Assembly: GCA_021731185.1 (NCBI GenBank)
Contig: JAKFXW010000061.1
Location: 1-21,824, forward strand
Reading direction: 5' to 3'
DNA from: Gallionellaceae bacterium
Lineage (GTDB): Bacteria > Pseudomonadota > Gammaproteobacteria > Burkholderiales > Gallionellaceae
Length of the DNA: 21,824 nucleotides
Below are positions 1-8,207 of the stretch, one piece after another (the stretch's first letter is position 1; each line of letters opens with the position of its first letter). A program made the position numbers and the translations under genes. The notes beneath the pieces were generated by a model. It worked only from the letters and a program-made list of their open reading frames with translations, searched no databases and had not been told where the DNA came from.

Positions 1-239
1 TAACTTACTGGATCAGGATGGGTGATTCTCTTACGCGGGGATGGTTCGAACAGAAGGCGGCTGTGTTTAATTATGGGTTGGCTGGGAAAGTGCCGGATGG
101 CCTGTTATTTCGCGTTTCTACCATTTCTAATGACGAACAGGATTCCTACGAGATTCAACAGGCATTCCTGACTACCCTGTTACAGGCGGTGCGAAGCGAG
201 GATCGACATTGGCTAATAGGCAGGCTGACTTCTATATGA
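1..239 (+). CDS. epsI: EpsI-family exosortase-associated protein, C-terminal fragment
   Basis: The reading frame is already open at the left edge (first full codon at base 3) and ends with TGA at 237-239, so only about 78 C-terminal residues are visible. The pattern YWI near the start, then a Trp/Phe-rich amphipathic stretch (GWFEQKAAVFNYGLAGKVPD), then LLFRVST followed by acidic residues and a final helix (FLTTLLQAV), resembles the C-terminal half of the EpsI/DUF3485 family. In that family this domain is either free-standing or fused to the exosortase (EpsH/XrtB), and it takes part in exopolysaccharide export loci. The stop overlaps the ATG of ugd (ATGA), which suggests translational coupling. 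The N-terminal part lies outside the window, so I cannot say whether this is free EpsI or an exosortase-EpsI fusion. The identification rests on pattern and gene context. Confidence 0.62.
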   Translation, partial: TYWIRMGDSLTRGWFEQKAAVFNYGLAGKVPDGLLFRVSTISNDEQDSYEIQQAFLTTLLQAVRSEDRHWLIGRLTSI

Positions 240-1402
240 AAATAGCCATCGCTGGAACCGGTTATGTCGGCCTCTCTAACGCAATTCTGCTGGCGCAGCA
301 TAATGAAGTTGTGGCGATTGACATCGTCCCCGAAAAAGTTGAGATGCTCAACCACAAGCTATCGCCCATTAAAGATATCGAAATTGAAGACTATTTGACC
401 AATAAAACTCTCAATTTCAGAGCCACGCTCGATAAACGCGAAGCTTATATTGGTGCGGCTTACATCATCATTGCTACGCCAACTGACTATGATCCAGAAA
501 CCAACTATTTCAATACACGCTCAATTGAGTCTGTGATTCAGGATGTGTTGAGCATCAATCCGCAAGCTGTGATGATTATCAAATCCACCGTCCCAGTGGG
601 ATACACAGCGAAAGTTCGTGTGCAGTTCAATTGCGACAATCTTATCTTCTCGCCGGAATTCCTACGCGAAGGCCGCGCGCTTCACGATAATCTATATCCC
701 TCGCGCATCGTTATTGGCGAACGCTCCCAGCGTGCCGAAATTTTTGCTAATTTGCTCAAGCAAGGTGCGGTGAAGCAAAACATTGCCACCCTGTACACAG
801 ACTCCACCGAGGCCGAAGCAATCAAGCTATTTGCCAATACATATCTCGCCATGCGCGTGGCCTATTTCAACGAACTGGACACCTACGCCTCTACCCACGG
901 ACTGAATGCCAAGCAGATTATTCAAGGTGTCTGCCTTGATCCGCGCATTGGTGATCACTACAACAACCCATCGTTTGGTTATGGCGGTTATTGCCTGCCT
1001 AAAGACACTAAACAACTACTGGCTAATTATAATAATGTTCCACAAAATCTCATCAACTCAATCGTTGCGTCCAATACCACGCGCAAAGATTTTATTGCGG
1101 CCAGCGTTCTCAAGCGCAACCCCAAGATTGTTGGTATTTACCGCCTCATCATGAAAAGTGGCTCAGATAACTTCCGTGCATCCAGTGTTCAAGGCATCAT
1201 GAAACGCATAAAAGCCAAAGGTGTCGAAGTTATTGTGTATGAGCCCGCGCTCAAAGAGACGGAATTCTTTCACTCCAGAGTAGTGAATGATCTTGCACAA
1301 TTTAAGCAAGAGGCCAATGTGATTGTCGCGAACCGTATCACCGAGGACATCCGCGATGTGATAGATAAAATTTATAGTCGTGATTTATTCGGGATTGATT
1401 GA
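236..1402 (+). CDS. ugd: UDP-glucose 6-dehydrogenase
   Basis: Oxidises UDP-glucose to UDP-glucuronate with two NAD+, supplying an acidic sugar for the exopolysaccharide. The 388-residue product matches the length of the short bacterial Ugd class. The N-terminal Rossmann motif is GTGYVGLSNA (residues 7-16). The central domain carries KSTVPVGYT (116-124) and FSPEFLREG (138-146). The catalytic cysteine is C253 in GFGYGGYCLPKD, with the expected Lys following. The C-terminal UDP-binding domain contains GIYRLIMKSGSDNFR. I chose the ATG at 236 because the protein then begins MKIAIAGTGY as in the family; an in-frame start at 209 would add nine residues with no sequence support. The start overlaps the upstream stop by ATGA. 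The gene lies between EPS assembly genes and is followed by a 123-bp gap before epsE. Confidence 0.95.
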   Translation: MKIAIAGTGYVGLSNAILLAQHNEVVAIDIVPEKVEMLNHKLSPIKDIEIEDYLTNKTLNFRATLDKREAYIGAAYIIIATPTDYDPETNYFNTRSIESVIQDVLSINPQAVMIIKSTVPVGYTAKVRVQFNCDNLIFSPEFLREGRALHDNLYPSRIVIGERSQRAEIFANLLKQGAVKQNIATLYTDSTEAEAIKLFANTYLAMRVAYFNELDTYASTHGLNAKQIIQGVCLDPRIGDHYNNPSFGYGGYCLPKDTKQLLANYNNVPQNLINSIVASNTTRKDFIAASVLKRNPKIVGIYRLIMKSGSDNFRASSVQGIMKRIKAKGVEVIVYEPALKETEFFHSRVVNDLAQFKQEANVIVANRITEDIRDVIDKIYSRDLFGID

Positions 1403-1525
1403 TGTGCTGCATGGAAACGGAATATAAAGCCCGCCAAATCTGCGGCAGTAGTCGGTTCATGATAGGTTTTCACGCTTTTAGCATTGGACACTGGTTTTTA
1501 GAATAATTTATAGGAATGCCCAAAA

Positions 1526-2125
1526 ATGGACAGGATATTATTTTTTGTGATTTGCATGTTGTGTATATGTATAAGGTCGGAGGCGGCTGTTGCGGCTGTT
1601 GCGGCTGTTGCGGCTGTTGCGGCGAACAAGCCAGGCATCTATCAGCTACGCCAAGGGGATACGGTAGTGGTATCTGTCTGGCGTCAGGATGCCTTACAGA
1701 GGCAGGTGGTTGTTCTACCCGACGGCAGTATCACGCTCCCTTTGGCTGGGCGAATTGAGGTGGTAGGCCTCAGCACGCCGGAAGTTGAGCTGCGTATTGC
1801 CGAAAAATTGAAAGAATTCTTTCCTGACCCTGTCGTCACAGTGGTGATTGCCGCGATCGACGGAAATCGTGCTTACGTTTTGGGGAAAGTCCGCACTCCT
1901 GGATCATTGATTATTAGTGGCCCTATAACTGTGCTGCAGGCTATCAGCCTCGTGGGAGGATTTGATAAATTTGCTGATGAGGGCAACATTAAAGTAATCC
2001 GTGCCAATCCAGCCAGTCCAAATGGGCAGGAAATCTTGTCTGTGAATTACAGTAGCATCATTTTAGGCAAGAACATGTCGACCAATATCCAGCTCAAAGC
2101 GGGCGACATCATTATTGTGCCGTGA
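1526..2125 (+). CDS. epsE: Polysaccharide export protein, EpsE/Wza-like
   Basis: A 199-residue polysaccharide biosynthesis/export (Poly_export) protein, expected to form or contact the outer-membrane/periplasmic exit channel for the polymer. Residues 1-20 are a signal peptide followed by an Ala/Val repeat tract (AAV x4). The Poly_export domain spans about residues 38-115 (YQLRQGDTVVVSVW, then LPDGSITLPLAG and FFPDPVVTVVI). An SLBB-like segment follows (AYVLGKVRTPGSL to about 165), ending in LKAGDIIIVP. There are cysteines in the signal region (ICMLCIC) but no clean lipobox, so lipidation is doubtful. The protein is shorter than Wza (about 380 residues) and lacks the C-terminal transmembrane helix, as is usual for EpsE in exosortase-B loci. 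An AGGA about 10 nt upstream supports the ATG at 1526. The stop overlaps the GTG of the next gene. Confidence 0.88.
   Translation: MDRILFFVICMLCICIRSEAAVAAVAAVAAVAANKPGIYQLRQGDTVVVSVWRQDALQRQVVVLPDGSITLPLAGRIEVVGLSTPEVELRIAEKLKEFFPDPVVTVVIAAIDGNRAYVLGKVRTPGSLIISGPITVLQAISLVGGFDKFADEGNIKVIRANPASPNGQEILSVNYSSIILGKNMSTNIQLKAGDIIIVP
1583..1623 (+). repeat. Nine-base tandem repeat inside epsE signal region
   Basis: Unit GCGGCTGTT is repeated four times perfectly, plus a partial GCGGC. Each unit encodes Ala-Ala-Val, so copy-number change would lengthen or shorten the segment between signal peptide and mature domain by three residues without shifting the frame. Confidence 0.95.
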
Positions 2126-3216
2126 GTACTAGGGCCTCCATCATACTGATCACCCTAGTGTTCTTTTCAGGCTCAAGCTGGGCCGACTCTTGGCAGCAAT
2201 CTGGTTCGGCTAAAGTTTCGAAGGAGTACGATTCCAACCCCACTTTGAACCCTGTAAATCAGATTGGTATATGGCGATCCGGATTCAATCCAAGCTACAT
2301 GCTGACAAGAACGGGGGATGCAAATGTATTGAATGCAGGAGTTGCACTTCAGGTAGTGCGCACCTCAATCAAAACACTGAGCCGAGATCGTAATGACCCC
2401 AGCGGATTTATTTATGGACTATGGCAGAGCGATGCAGGTGAATTTGGGCTATCCGCCAAATATAGTAAAGTTTCCACACGTTTTGTTGCGCAGGATAATG
2501 CGGGCTCGTTTTTTGTTGATGGCACCAGTTCTTCCCACGCATTGTCGGGTAGTTGGAGCAAGACACTGAGTGAACGTAACACGCTCTCGGCGGATGGTTC
2601 ATATCAAGGAGTGTCCTACAAGGGTGGCTCTTTGGTCAATTTTGTTAGTCAATCCGCAGGATCAAAATTTGCTCATGCATGGAATGACAGAAGTACGTCT
2701 TTTTTAAGCATGTCGTATGTTAAATATGTGCCAGCAGATGGCACTGAGCCGCGATTTTTTGCCAATGCATCACTTGGCTGGAATTGGGAATTTGCGGATA
2801 TTTTGGAGGGCACCATACAAATGGGAAAATATAAAATTAACGCTGCTGCATTAGGCACGCAAGGTGTGGTGGAAGTGAAATATACTGGCCAACGAACCGG
2901 ACTTGTGTTGAATGCAAATCGCCAGATTACCCCCAGCGGCCTGGGCGGTTTTGTCATTATTGATCGAGCAAATGGAAGCTGGAATTATGACTTGAGCGAG
3001 CGCAACAAAACCGGTATTGATCTAAGCTGGAGTACAAATCGCTCCTTCGCAGACAGTACCAATCGCACAGCGCGCGCTTGGCTGCTGTTTGATCTTAATT
3101 CCTACTTTGTAACGCAGGCGTACTACCAGCATAGAATCAGCGAACGGGGCGGATTTGGTACAGCCACCTCGACTATGCTGGGCATTTCTCTGGCATTTAC
3201 CCATACCGAGTTCTGA
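2122..3216 (+). CDS. epsL: EpsL-like outer-membrane beta-barrel of the EPS locus
   Basis: A 364-residue secreted protein with a clear signal peptide (MSTRASIILITLVFFSGSSWA, cleavage likely before DSW). The rest alternates aromatic and polar residues in short strands (for example GEFGLSAKYSKVST, RTGLVLNANRQITP) and ends with an aromatic-rich strand finishing in Phe (LGISLAFTHTEF), as outer-membrane barrels do. Length, position between epsE and epsF, and the N-terminal pattern with EYDSNP soon after the signal peptide fit the EpsL/putative-barrel family of exosortase-associated EPS operons. The start is GTG at 2122, overlapping the epsE stop (GTGA), so translation is probably coupled. Proposed role: outer-membrane secretion or anchoring of the polymer. 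I see no catalytic motif. Other barrel families cannot be excluded from sequence alone. Confidence 0.75.
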   Translation: MSTRASIILITLVFFSGSSWADSWQQSGSAKVSKEYDSNPTLNPVNQIGIWRSGFNPSYMLTRTGDANVLNAGVALQVVRTSIKTLSRDRNDPSGFIYGLWQSDAGEFGLSAKYSKVSTRFVAQDNAGSFFVDGTSSSHALSGSWSKTLSERNTLSADGSYQGVSYKGGSLVNFVSQSAGSKFAHAWNDRSTSFLSMSYVKYVPADGTEPRFFANASLGWNWEFADILEGTIQMGKYKINAAALGTQGVVEVKYTGQRTGLVLNANRQITPSGLGGFVIIDRANGSWNYDLSERNKTGIDLSWSTNRSFADSTNRTARAWLLFDLNSYFVTQAYYQHRISERGGFGTATSTMLGISLAFTHTEF

Positions 3217-3242
3217 ACTACACAAAAAAACGTAAAGCAAAT

Positions 3243-4760
3243 ATGGCTACTGAATATCAATTAACCCTCCTTGATTACCTGTCGATTATGCGCCGTCGCG
3301 CGCTCTACTTAGTCGGCATTGCATGTATAGTATTCGTGATATCAGTGATTGTTTCTTTTGTCATTCCACCGACTTATCTCGCTACCGGAACTATCATGGT
3401 GGAATCGCAGCAGGTGCCTGACAATATCGTGCAATCTGCGATCAAAAATCAAATTGATGAGCGGATCAGCATCATCAAACAGCGGGTGATGACGCGTGAC
3501 AGTTTATTGCGCATTGCCAACAAGCACAGCCTGTTCAAGGATAGCTCAAGCACCATGACCAGCTCCGAATTAATTGAAGCGATGCGAAATCGGGTAAATA
3601 TTGAACTACTCAGTTCCGATGCTCTGTCTAGCAACAGCCGTGTGAAATCCACCATTGCCTTCACCCTGTCTTTCGAAGACAAACACCGAGAGGTGGCTTA
3701 TCAGGTCGCCAATGATCTCACTACCCTGTTTCTGGACTGGAACGTCAAATTGCGAACCGAGGGTGCGACTGAAACCACCACTTTTCTTACGGAGGAAGCG
3801 AACAAGCTAAGGTTGGAAGTTGAGCGTATAGAGCAGCAGATAGCTAAGTACAAGCAGCAAAATAGCAATAATCTACCAGAGCAGTTAACTCTGAGAATGA
3901 CCATGTTGGCTCGTGCTGAAGGTGATTTGCGCGAGGTAGTGCGAGATCTCCAGGCCACTAAAAATGAGCTGAATTCACTGGAGGTCGAGCTATCCGCTGC
4001 CAAGTCAGGTATGGGAGATGATTTGCCACAAACGTTACCAGCACTCAAGGCTGAATATGCAAAATTGTCTGCCACCTATAATGAGTCCCATCCCGACATG
4101 AAAGCACTCAAGCGCAAAATAGATGCACTGGAGAAGGAGCCCCAAACTTCTGAAGCAGCAAATGTCCCAGAGAATGCACCGACACTGGAGATATTCAAGA
4201 TAGAGGCTCAAATGGCATCGGCTATAAGCAGACAGGCATCGCTGGTCAATCAGAAAAAAGCGCTAGAAAGAAAAATTTCAGAAAACGAACTTGCCATGGT
4301 GTTGACACCCAAAGCGGCGCAAGGTCTGGATGTCCTCATTCGTGATCGTGATAGTGTGCAAAAAAAATATGAAGAGCTCCGCAGCAAACAGATAACTGCG
4401 CAAATTTCTGAAAGCTTGGAAAATGAAAACAAGTCAGAGCGCTTCATCTTGTTGGAACCCCCAATCATGCCGGAAAAAGCTTTTAAACCTAATCGAGTTA
4501 AAATTGTTGCCCTGGGGTTTTTCCTTGCTATTGCATCGTCGGTAGGAATGCTTCTAATGATGGCATCCTTCGATTCCAAGATACGCGGGGTTGATGCATT
4601 GGAGCATGTGCTGGGTCAACGTCCGCTGGTCGTTATTCCTTATTTGATCATCCAGGAAGAATGGAGCCGTAAAAAACGCCTGCTTAAACTGGGAATCATC
4701 CTAACCGTTTGCGTTGTGATCATAGTCGCGATAGCACTGTATTTCTTGTACATGCTTTGA
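3243..4760 (+). CDS. epsF: Wzz-type chain-length determinant, EpsF-like
   Basis: A 505-residue inner-membrane polysaccharide co-polymerase that sets polymer length. TM1 lies at about residues 21-41. The Wzz domain follows (PTYLATGTIMVESQ). A long periplasmic coiled-coil segment covers about 175-390, rich in Glu/Lys/Leu heptads (LRLEVERIEQQIAKYKQQ). The GNVR-like segment before the membrane reads YEELRSKQITAQISESLE. A Pro-rich stretch (LLEPPIMPEKAFKPNR) leads into TM2 (about 420-440). A cytoplasmic loop and a third hydrophobic segment at the extreme C-terminus (about 482-504) follow. No Walker A motif is present, so the kinase function is on the separate epsG product, as in split BY-kinases. 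There is no strong ribosome-binding site; the spacer from epsL is 26 nt. The third TM is a slight oddity for the family. Confidence 0.88.
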   Translation: MATEYQLTLLDYLSIMRRRALYLVGIACIVFVISVIVSFVIPPTYLATGTIMVESQQVPDNIVQSAIKNQIDERISIIKQRVMTRDSLLRIANKHSLFKDSSSTMTSSELIEAMRNRVNIELLSSDALSSNSRVKSTIAFTLSFEDKHREVAYQVANDLTTLFLDWNVKLRTEGATETTTFLTEEANKLRLEVERIEQQIAKYKQQNSNNLPEQLTLRMTMLARAEGDLREVVRDLQATKNELNSLEVELSAAKSGMGDDLPQTLPALKAEYAKLSATYNESHPDMKALKRKIDALEKEPQTSEAANVPENAPTLEIFKIEAQMASAISRQASLVNQKKALERKISENELAMVLTPKAAQGLDVLIRDRDSVQKKYEELRSKQITAQISESLENENKSERFILLEPPIMPEKAFKPNRVKIVALGFFLAIASSVGMLLMMASFDSKIRGVDALEHVLGQRPLVVIPYLIIQEEWSRKKRLLKLGIILTVCVVIIVAIALYFLYML

Positions 4761-4956
4761 ACTTGTTAGTAGCTAAAATTTTTTCCAGCTTGATATAGGA
4801 AATGTAAAAACCTTATTTTTACCCGTGAAGCAGAAAGAGGCGAGACAGTTACCACCAGAATAAATAGTTAAGTTCACCGTTTATATGGTTTAACTCATCC
4901 CGTATGCAAAATATTTTTTAGCTATTCCCACTAACATATAAATACTTGAGGTAAAA

Positions 4957-5772
4957 ATGGAGCGCATCAAACACGCCATAGAAAAGGCCAAAAATCAACA
5001 TCCGAGTGAAGATGCTAAGGTTGTCCAGACACAACAGCCAGCAAGCGTGCCTGCATCGTACAAGCCTGCCTCTCAGCAGCCCACTGAAGTGCTGGATAAA
5101 ATCAACTACAAGAAGACACGGGTAGTTTCGCTGAACATTGCGCATCTGGAAAAAAACCGCATATTTGCTTTTAACAAAAACGATCCAACGAGCGTGACCT
5201 TCGATGTGTTGCGTACTCAGATTTTGCAGAAGATGGAAGAAAAAGGCTGGCGTACACTGGCCATTACATCACCCACCCCCGCAGTCGGTAAAACTGTGAT
5301 CGCCATCAACCTGGCTATGAGCATCGCCCAGAAAACCAACAAGACCGCCATGTTGGTAGACTTCGATTTACGCCAACCCAAAATAAGTGAGTACCTTGGC
5401 ATAACCATGGAAAAGTCGTTGAATGACCTGCTGAACGGAGATGCCGAACTACCCGACATTCTGGTTAATCCGAATATACCGAGATTGGTCGTGCTGCCGA
5501 CCATGCACGCAGTCAGCAACCCATCCGAAATACTGTCATCAAGAAGGGTTTCGATCTTGATTAAAGAACTGCGCGAACATTACGAATCGCGCATTATCAT
5601 CTTTGACCTGCCATCCTTGCTGCATAGCGATGATGCCATATCCGTACTGCCCCAGATTGACTGCATCCTGATGGTTTTTGCCAATGGCATGTCGTCCAAG
5701 CGTGAAATTGAGGATAGTCTTCGTCATCTGTCAAAAGCAAATCTGATCGGAACCGTATTTAACAAAGCATAA
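4957..5772 (+). CDS. epsG: EpsG-like BY-kinase-type P-loop protein lacking a C-terminal Tyr cluster
   Basis: A 271-residue cytoplasmic P-loop ATPase of the bacterial tyrosine kinase (CpsD/EpsG) family, expected to work with the epsF membrane protein to control assembly. It begins MERIKHAIEKAK, as is common in EPS/PEP-CTERM-locus autokinases, followed by a low-complexity linker (about 20-55). Walker A is SPTPAVGKT (105-113), Walker A' is LVDFDLRQP (133-141), and Walker B is IIIFDLPS (213-220). The protein stops at IGTVFNKA, right after the fold, with no Tyr-rich tail, so the usual autophosphorylation cluster is absent. It may act as an ATPase switch only, or phosphorylate elsewhere. GAGG 6 nt before the ATG is a good ribosome-binding site. 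A 196-bp gap separates it from epsF. Confidence 0.85.
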   Translation: MERIKHAIEKAKNQHPSEDAKVVQTQQPASVPASYKPASQQPTEVLDKINYKKTRVVSLNIAHLEKNRIFAFNKNDPTSVTFDVLRTQILQKMEEKGWRTLAITSPTPAVGKTVIAINLAMSIAQKTNKTAMLVDFDLRQPKISEYLGITMEKSLNDLLNGDAELPDILVNPNIPRLVVLPTMHAVSNPSEILSSRRVSILIKELREHYESRIIIFDLPSLLHSDDAISVLPQIDCILMVFANGMSSKREIEDSLRHLSKANLIGTVFNKA

Positions 5773-5780
5773 AGGAAATT

Positions 5781-5815
5781 ATGCTGGGGGCTTATGGCCA
5801 GCATGGAATATTTTT
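5781..5815 (+). terminator. Possible intrinsic terminator after epsG
   Basis: Inverted repeat ATGCTGG (5781-5787) / CCAGCAT (5798-5804), followed within a few bases by a T-rich stretch (ATATTTTTAT). The stem has 7 bp and a 10-nt loop. It lies just after the epsG stop and would separate the EPS genes from pgi. The T tract is interrupted, so strength is uncertain. Confidence 0.4.
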
Positions 5816-5950
5816 ATATTGAGTCAACTTGTAGAACCAGTTTTATTCGACTTGCGTGGTTGAATTTCCCATCCTTTAACATAGCAAATAGATTGCATCA
5901 TAAAATTCCATTTGAGCACACCTTCCATTACATAATATTTGCCTAAAATA

Positions 5951-7600
5951 ATGAGTACAAAATTATCACAATCTATATGTTGGCAGGCTCTCCAGTCCCA
6001 CGCCAAGACTCTCGAATTTACGCATGTCAGAGATTTATTTTTAAAATACCCCCAGCGCTTTAAAGATTTTTCAGTACACTTGGACGGTATGTTATTTGAC
6101 TACTCAAAAAATCTTGTTACGCATGAAACACGCGAATTGCTGCTTCAGCTCGCACAGCAGGAAAGACTACCCGAAAAAATAAAAAACATGTTTAACGGTG
6201 AACAAATCAACAACACAGAACATCGTGCCGCATTACACCCAGCATTACGCAACCAAAGTGCACGACCAATTTATGTAGATGGTCAGGATGTCATGCCTGA
6301 AGTGCGTCGCGTGTTGGAACAAATGCGTATTTTTTGCAATGCGATTACGAGTGGCTCACGCACGGGCTATAGCGGGCGACGCTTCACGGACATCGTGAAT
6401 ATAGGTGTTGGTGGCTCAGACCTCGGGCCAGTTACGGTATCAGAAGCACTCAAGCCATATGCGAAAAAAGGGCTTCGTGTGCACTATGTATCCAACATTG
6501 ATGGCACACATTTGCACGATACGTTAGTCCTAGTTAATCCAGAAACAACATTGTTCATTGTTTCATCCAAAACATTCACCACGCAAGAAACATCTGTGAA
6601 TGCCGCATCAGCTCGCGCCTGGCTAAAAACCAACTGTCATGAAGAGGCGTTATTGGCACAACATTTTGTGGCTGTAACAGCAAACCCTCAAGTAGCACAA
6701 CAAGCTGGATATGGTGATGAAAATATTTTTGAATTATGGGATTGGGTCGGTGGGCGCTACTCTGTGTGGTCGGCTATTGGCTTGCCAGTAGCACTTACCG
6801 TTGGGATGGATAATTTCACCGCGCTGCTAAGTGGCGCACATGCGATGGATGAACATTTTAGAACCGCCCCTTTAACAGAAAATATGCCCGTACTGATGGC
6901 ATTGATTGCAATTTGGCATATCAATTTTATGGGCGTTCGCAGCAACGTTGTAGTTCCATACGATCAATACCTCAAGCACCTGCCTGTGTATTTGCAACAA
7001 CTTGATATGGAAAGTTTGGGTAAGAGTGTGGCAAGTACCGGCGAGGAGTTAGATTATGCAACAGGCGCAACATTGCTGGGCAAGCCCGGTACCAATGCAC
7101 AGCATGCTTTTTTTCAACTACTGCATCAGGGCACACAAAGGGTGCCTGTGGATTTAATTGCAGCCTGCCAATCGCACAACCCAATGGGGAGTCACCATGA
7201 AATCTTACTGGCTAATTTTTTTGCGCAAGGGGAAGCATTAATGCGCGGTCGTACCTACAAAGAAACTCATGCCGAATTACTTGCACAAAGGCTCAGTAAA
7301 GAACAAATAGCAGAGCTGCTGCCACATAAAACATTCCATGGAAGCAAACCATGCAATTCTATCCTCTGTAAAATATTTGATCCCTACACGATAGGGGCGT
7401 TGCTGGCGCTCTATGAACACAAGGTGACTGTGCAAGGTATGATATGGAATATCAACTCGTTTGATCAGTGGGGGGTGGAGTTGGGTAAGCAATTAGCCAG
7501 CAATATTTTGCGGCAGTTACAAACCGATGCTCCAACCGATAGCATGGATGAATCGACGAAAGGGCTAATTAATTTTTATCAGGTTAATAAAAAACCGTAG
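5951..7600 (+). CDS. pgi: Glucose-6-phosphate isomerase
   Basis: Interconverts glucose 6-phosphate and fructose 6-phosphate in the cytoplasm. The 549-residue product matches bacterial Pgi. Family signatures are present in order: VNIGVGGSDLGPVTVSEAL (SIS fold, phosphate binding), SSKTFTTQET, GGRYSVWSAIGLPVAL, GTNAQHAFFQLLHQGT (containing the active-site His), GSHHEILLANFFAQGEAL and FDQWGVELGKQLA (containing the catalytic Lys). The ATG at 5951 gives MSTKLSQS; a TTG four codons upstream (5939) is also in frame but less likely. No clear ribosome-binding site precedes either. Location beside ugd and eps genes suggests a role in precursor supply for the polymer, but it may equally be the organism's only, housekeeping Pgi. 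No key residue appears to be missing. Confidence 0.96.
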   Translation: MSTKLSQSICWQALQSHAKTLEFTHVRDLFLKYPQRFKDFSVHLDGMLFDYSKNLVTHETRELLLQLAQQERLPEKIKNMFNGEQINNTEHRAALHPALRNQSARPIYVDGQDVMPEVRRVLEQMRIFCNAITSGSRTGYSGRRFTDIVNIGVGGSDLGPVTVSEALKPYAKKGLRVHYVSNIDGTHLHDTLVLVNPETTLFIVSSKTFTTQETSVNAASARAWLKTNCHEEALLAQHFVAVTANPQVAQQAGYGDENIFELWDWVGGRYSVWSAIGLPVALTVGMDNFTALLSGAHAMDEHFRTAPLTENMPVLMALIAIWHINFMGVRSNVVVPYDQYLKHLPVYLQQLDMESLGKSVASTGEELDYATGATLLGKPGTNAQHAFFQLLHQGTQRVPVDLIAACQSHNPMGSHHEILLANFFAQGEALMRGRTYKETHAELLAQRLSKEQIAELLPHKTFHGSKPCNSILCKIFDPYTIGALLALYEHKVTVQGMIWNINSFDQWGVELGKQLASNILRQLQTDAPTDSMDESTKGLINFYQVNKKP

Positions 7601-7621
7601 CGCGAAGGAAGAATTAATTCA

Positions 7622-7750
7622 ATGAGAGATGGCCTCGCAAATTCGGACAGCCCGTTAAATGTTAGTCTTGCTCAACCCCAGCCGCGCAGGTCACGGCAAA
7701 CGCAATTCGGTATTGAGGATAATGCCGTGATGCTTGGAGGTGGCAGTTGA
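7622..7750 (+). CDS. Possible small ORF (42 aa), unknown
   Basis: ATG at 7622 opens a 42-codon frame (MRDGLANSDSPLNV... ending MLGGGS) that stops 31 bases before vanZ. AAGGAAG lies about 9 nt upstream. Composition is polar with a basic stretch (QPRRSRQTQ) and there is no membrane segment. I recognise no family. It could be a small regulatory peptide, the 5' remnant of a decayed gene, or a chance ORF in the 181-bp gap between pgi and vanZ. Confidence 0.22.
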   Translation: MRDGLANSDSPLNVSLAQPQPRRSRQTQFGIEDNAVMLGGGS

Positions 7751-7781
7751 TGTCCCACGTTACTCATTGAAGAGGCTATTC

Positions 7782-8207
7782 ATGTTACCTGTCAAACCGA
7801 ATTCTGTTCAGACAACTTCTCCCCCACAAAAAGTGGGATCAAGAATGATCGTGATAAGAGATAGCCGTATTTTTCGTCTTGCCTGCTTCGCTGGTGCGTT
7901 GCTCATTGTCATCAGCCTGTTTTGGATGGGTGCAAAACCGATTGCGGTAAAGTTGTTTCCCGGATCGCTGGACATAGTTGCCCACTTTGCCACCTTTGGC
8001 TTAATTGCAGTACTGTTGTGGCTGTCCTTTCAACGAGGCCACCCGTTGTTGGTTATTATGATTGTGAGTGCTATCGGAGCAGCCGATGAACTTCGGCAGT
8101 TTTTTCTACCGGGGCGATCAGCTAGCTTGCAAGATTTGGCTGCGGACATTTTTGCGGCAGTGGTGATTGTCTCTTTACTGGAATACGCGCGACGGCGTAA
8201 CGAATGA
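7782..8207 (+). CDS. VanZ-like family membrane protein
   Basis: A 141-residue integral membrane protein with four predicted helices: FRLACFAGALLIVISLFWMG, IVAHFATFGLIAVLLWLSF, PLLVIMIVSAIGAADEL and LAADIFAAVVIVSLLEYA. The VanZ-like signature is a His in helix 2 (VAHF), then DELRQFFLPGRSAS and a conserved Asp (QDLAADIFA). VanZ-like proteins are often encoded in exopolysaccharide and exosortase loci, where their role is not well defined. I chose ATG 7782, which has AGAGG 6 nt upstream; an upstream in-frame start (TTG at 7734) and a downstream ATG (7845) are possible. The gene follows pgi on the same strand, and its stop overlaps a short downstream frame (ATGA). Confidence 0.78.
   Translation: MLPVKPNSVQTTSPPQKVGSRMIVIRDSRIFRLACFAGALLIVISLFWMGAKPIAVKLFPGSLDIVAHFATFGLIAVLLWLSFQRGHPLLVIMIVSAIGAADELRQFFLPGRSASLQDLAADIFAAVVIVSLLEYARRRNE

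Noticed and set aside
1484..1512. TTGGAC / TTTATA with a 17-bp spacer as a promoter for epsE
   Set aside because: The -10 would overlap the ribosome-binding site, leaving a leader of only about 7 nt, which is implausible for this start.
1516..1758. 80-codon + frame with a Cys/Gly repeat (GGCCGCCGCC...)
   Set aside because: It is the shifted reading of the GCGGCTGTT repeat inside epsE. The epsE frame has a signal peptide and a full export domain.
3701..4579. - strand frames of 109-124 codons within epsF
   Set aside because: Ser/Arg-rich antisense of the coiled-coil segment; no family features.
4804..4822. Hairpin GTAAAAA-CCTTA-TTTTTAC between epsF and epsG
   Set aside because: The stem is almost all A-T and no T tract follows, so I do not call a terminator.
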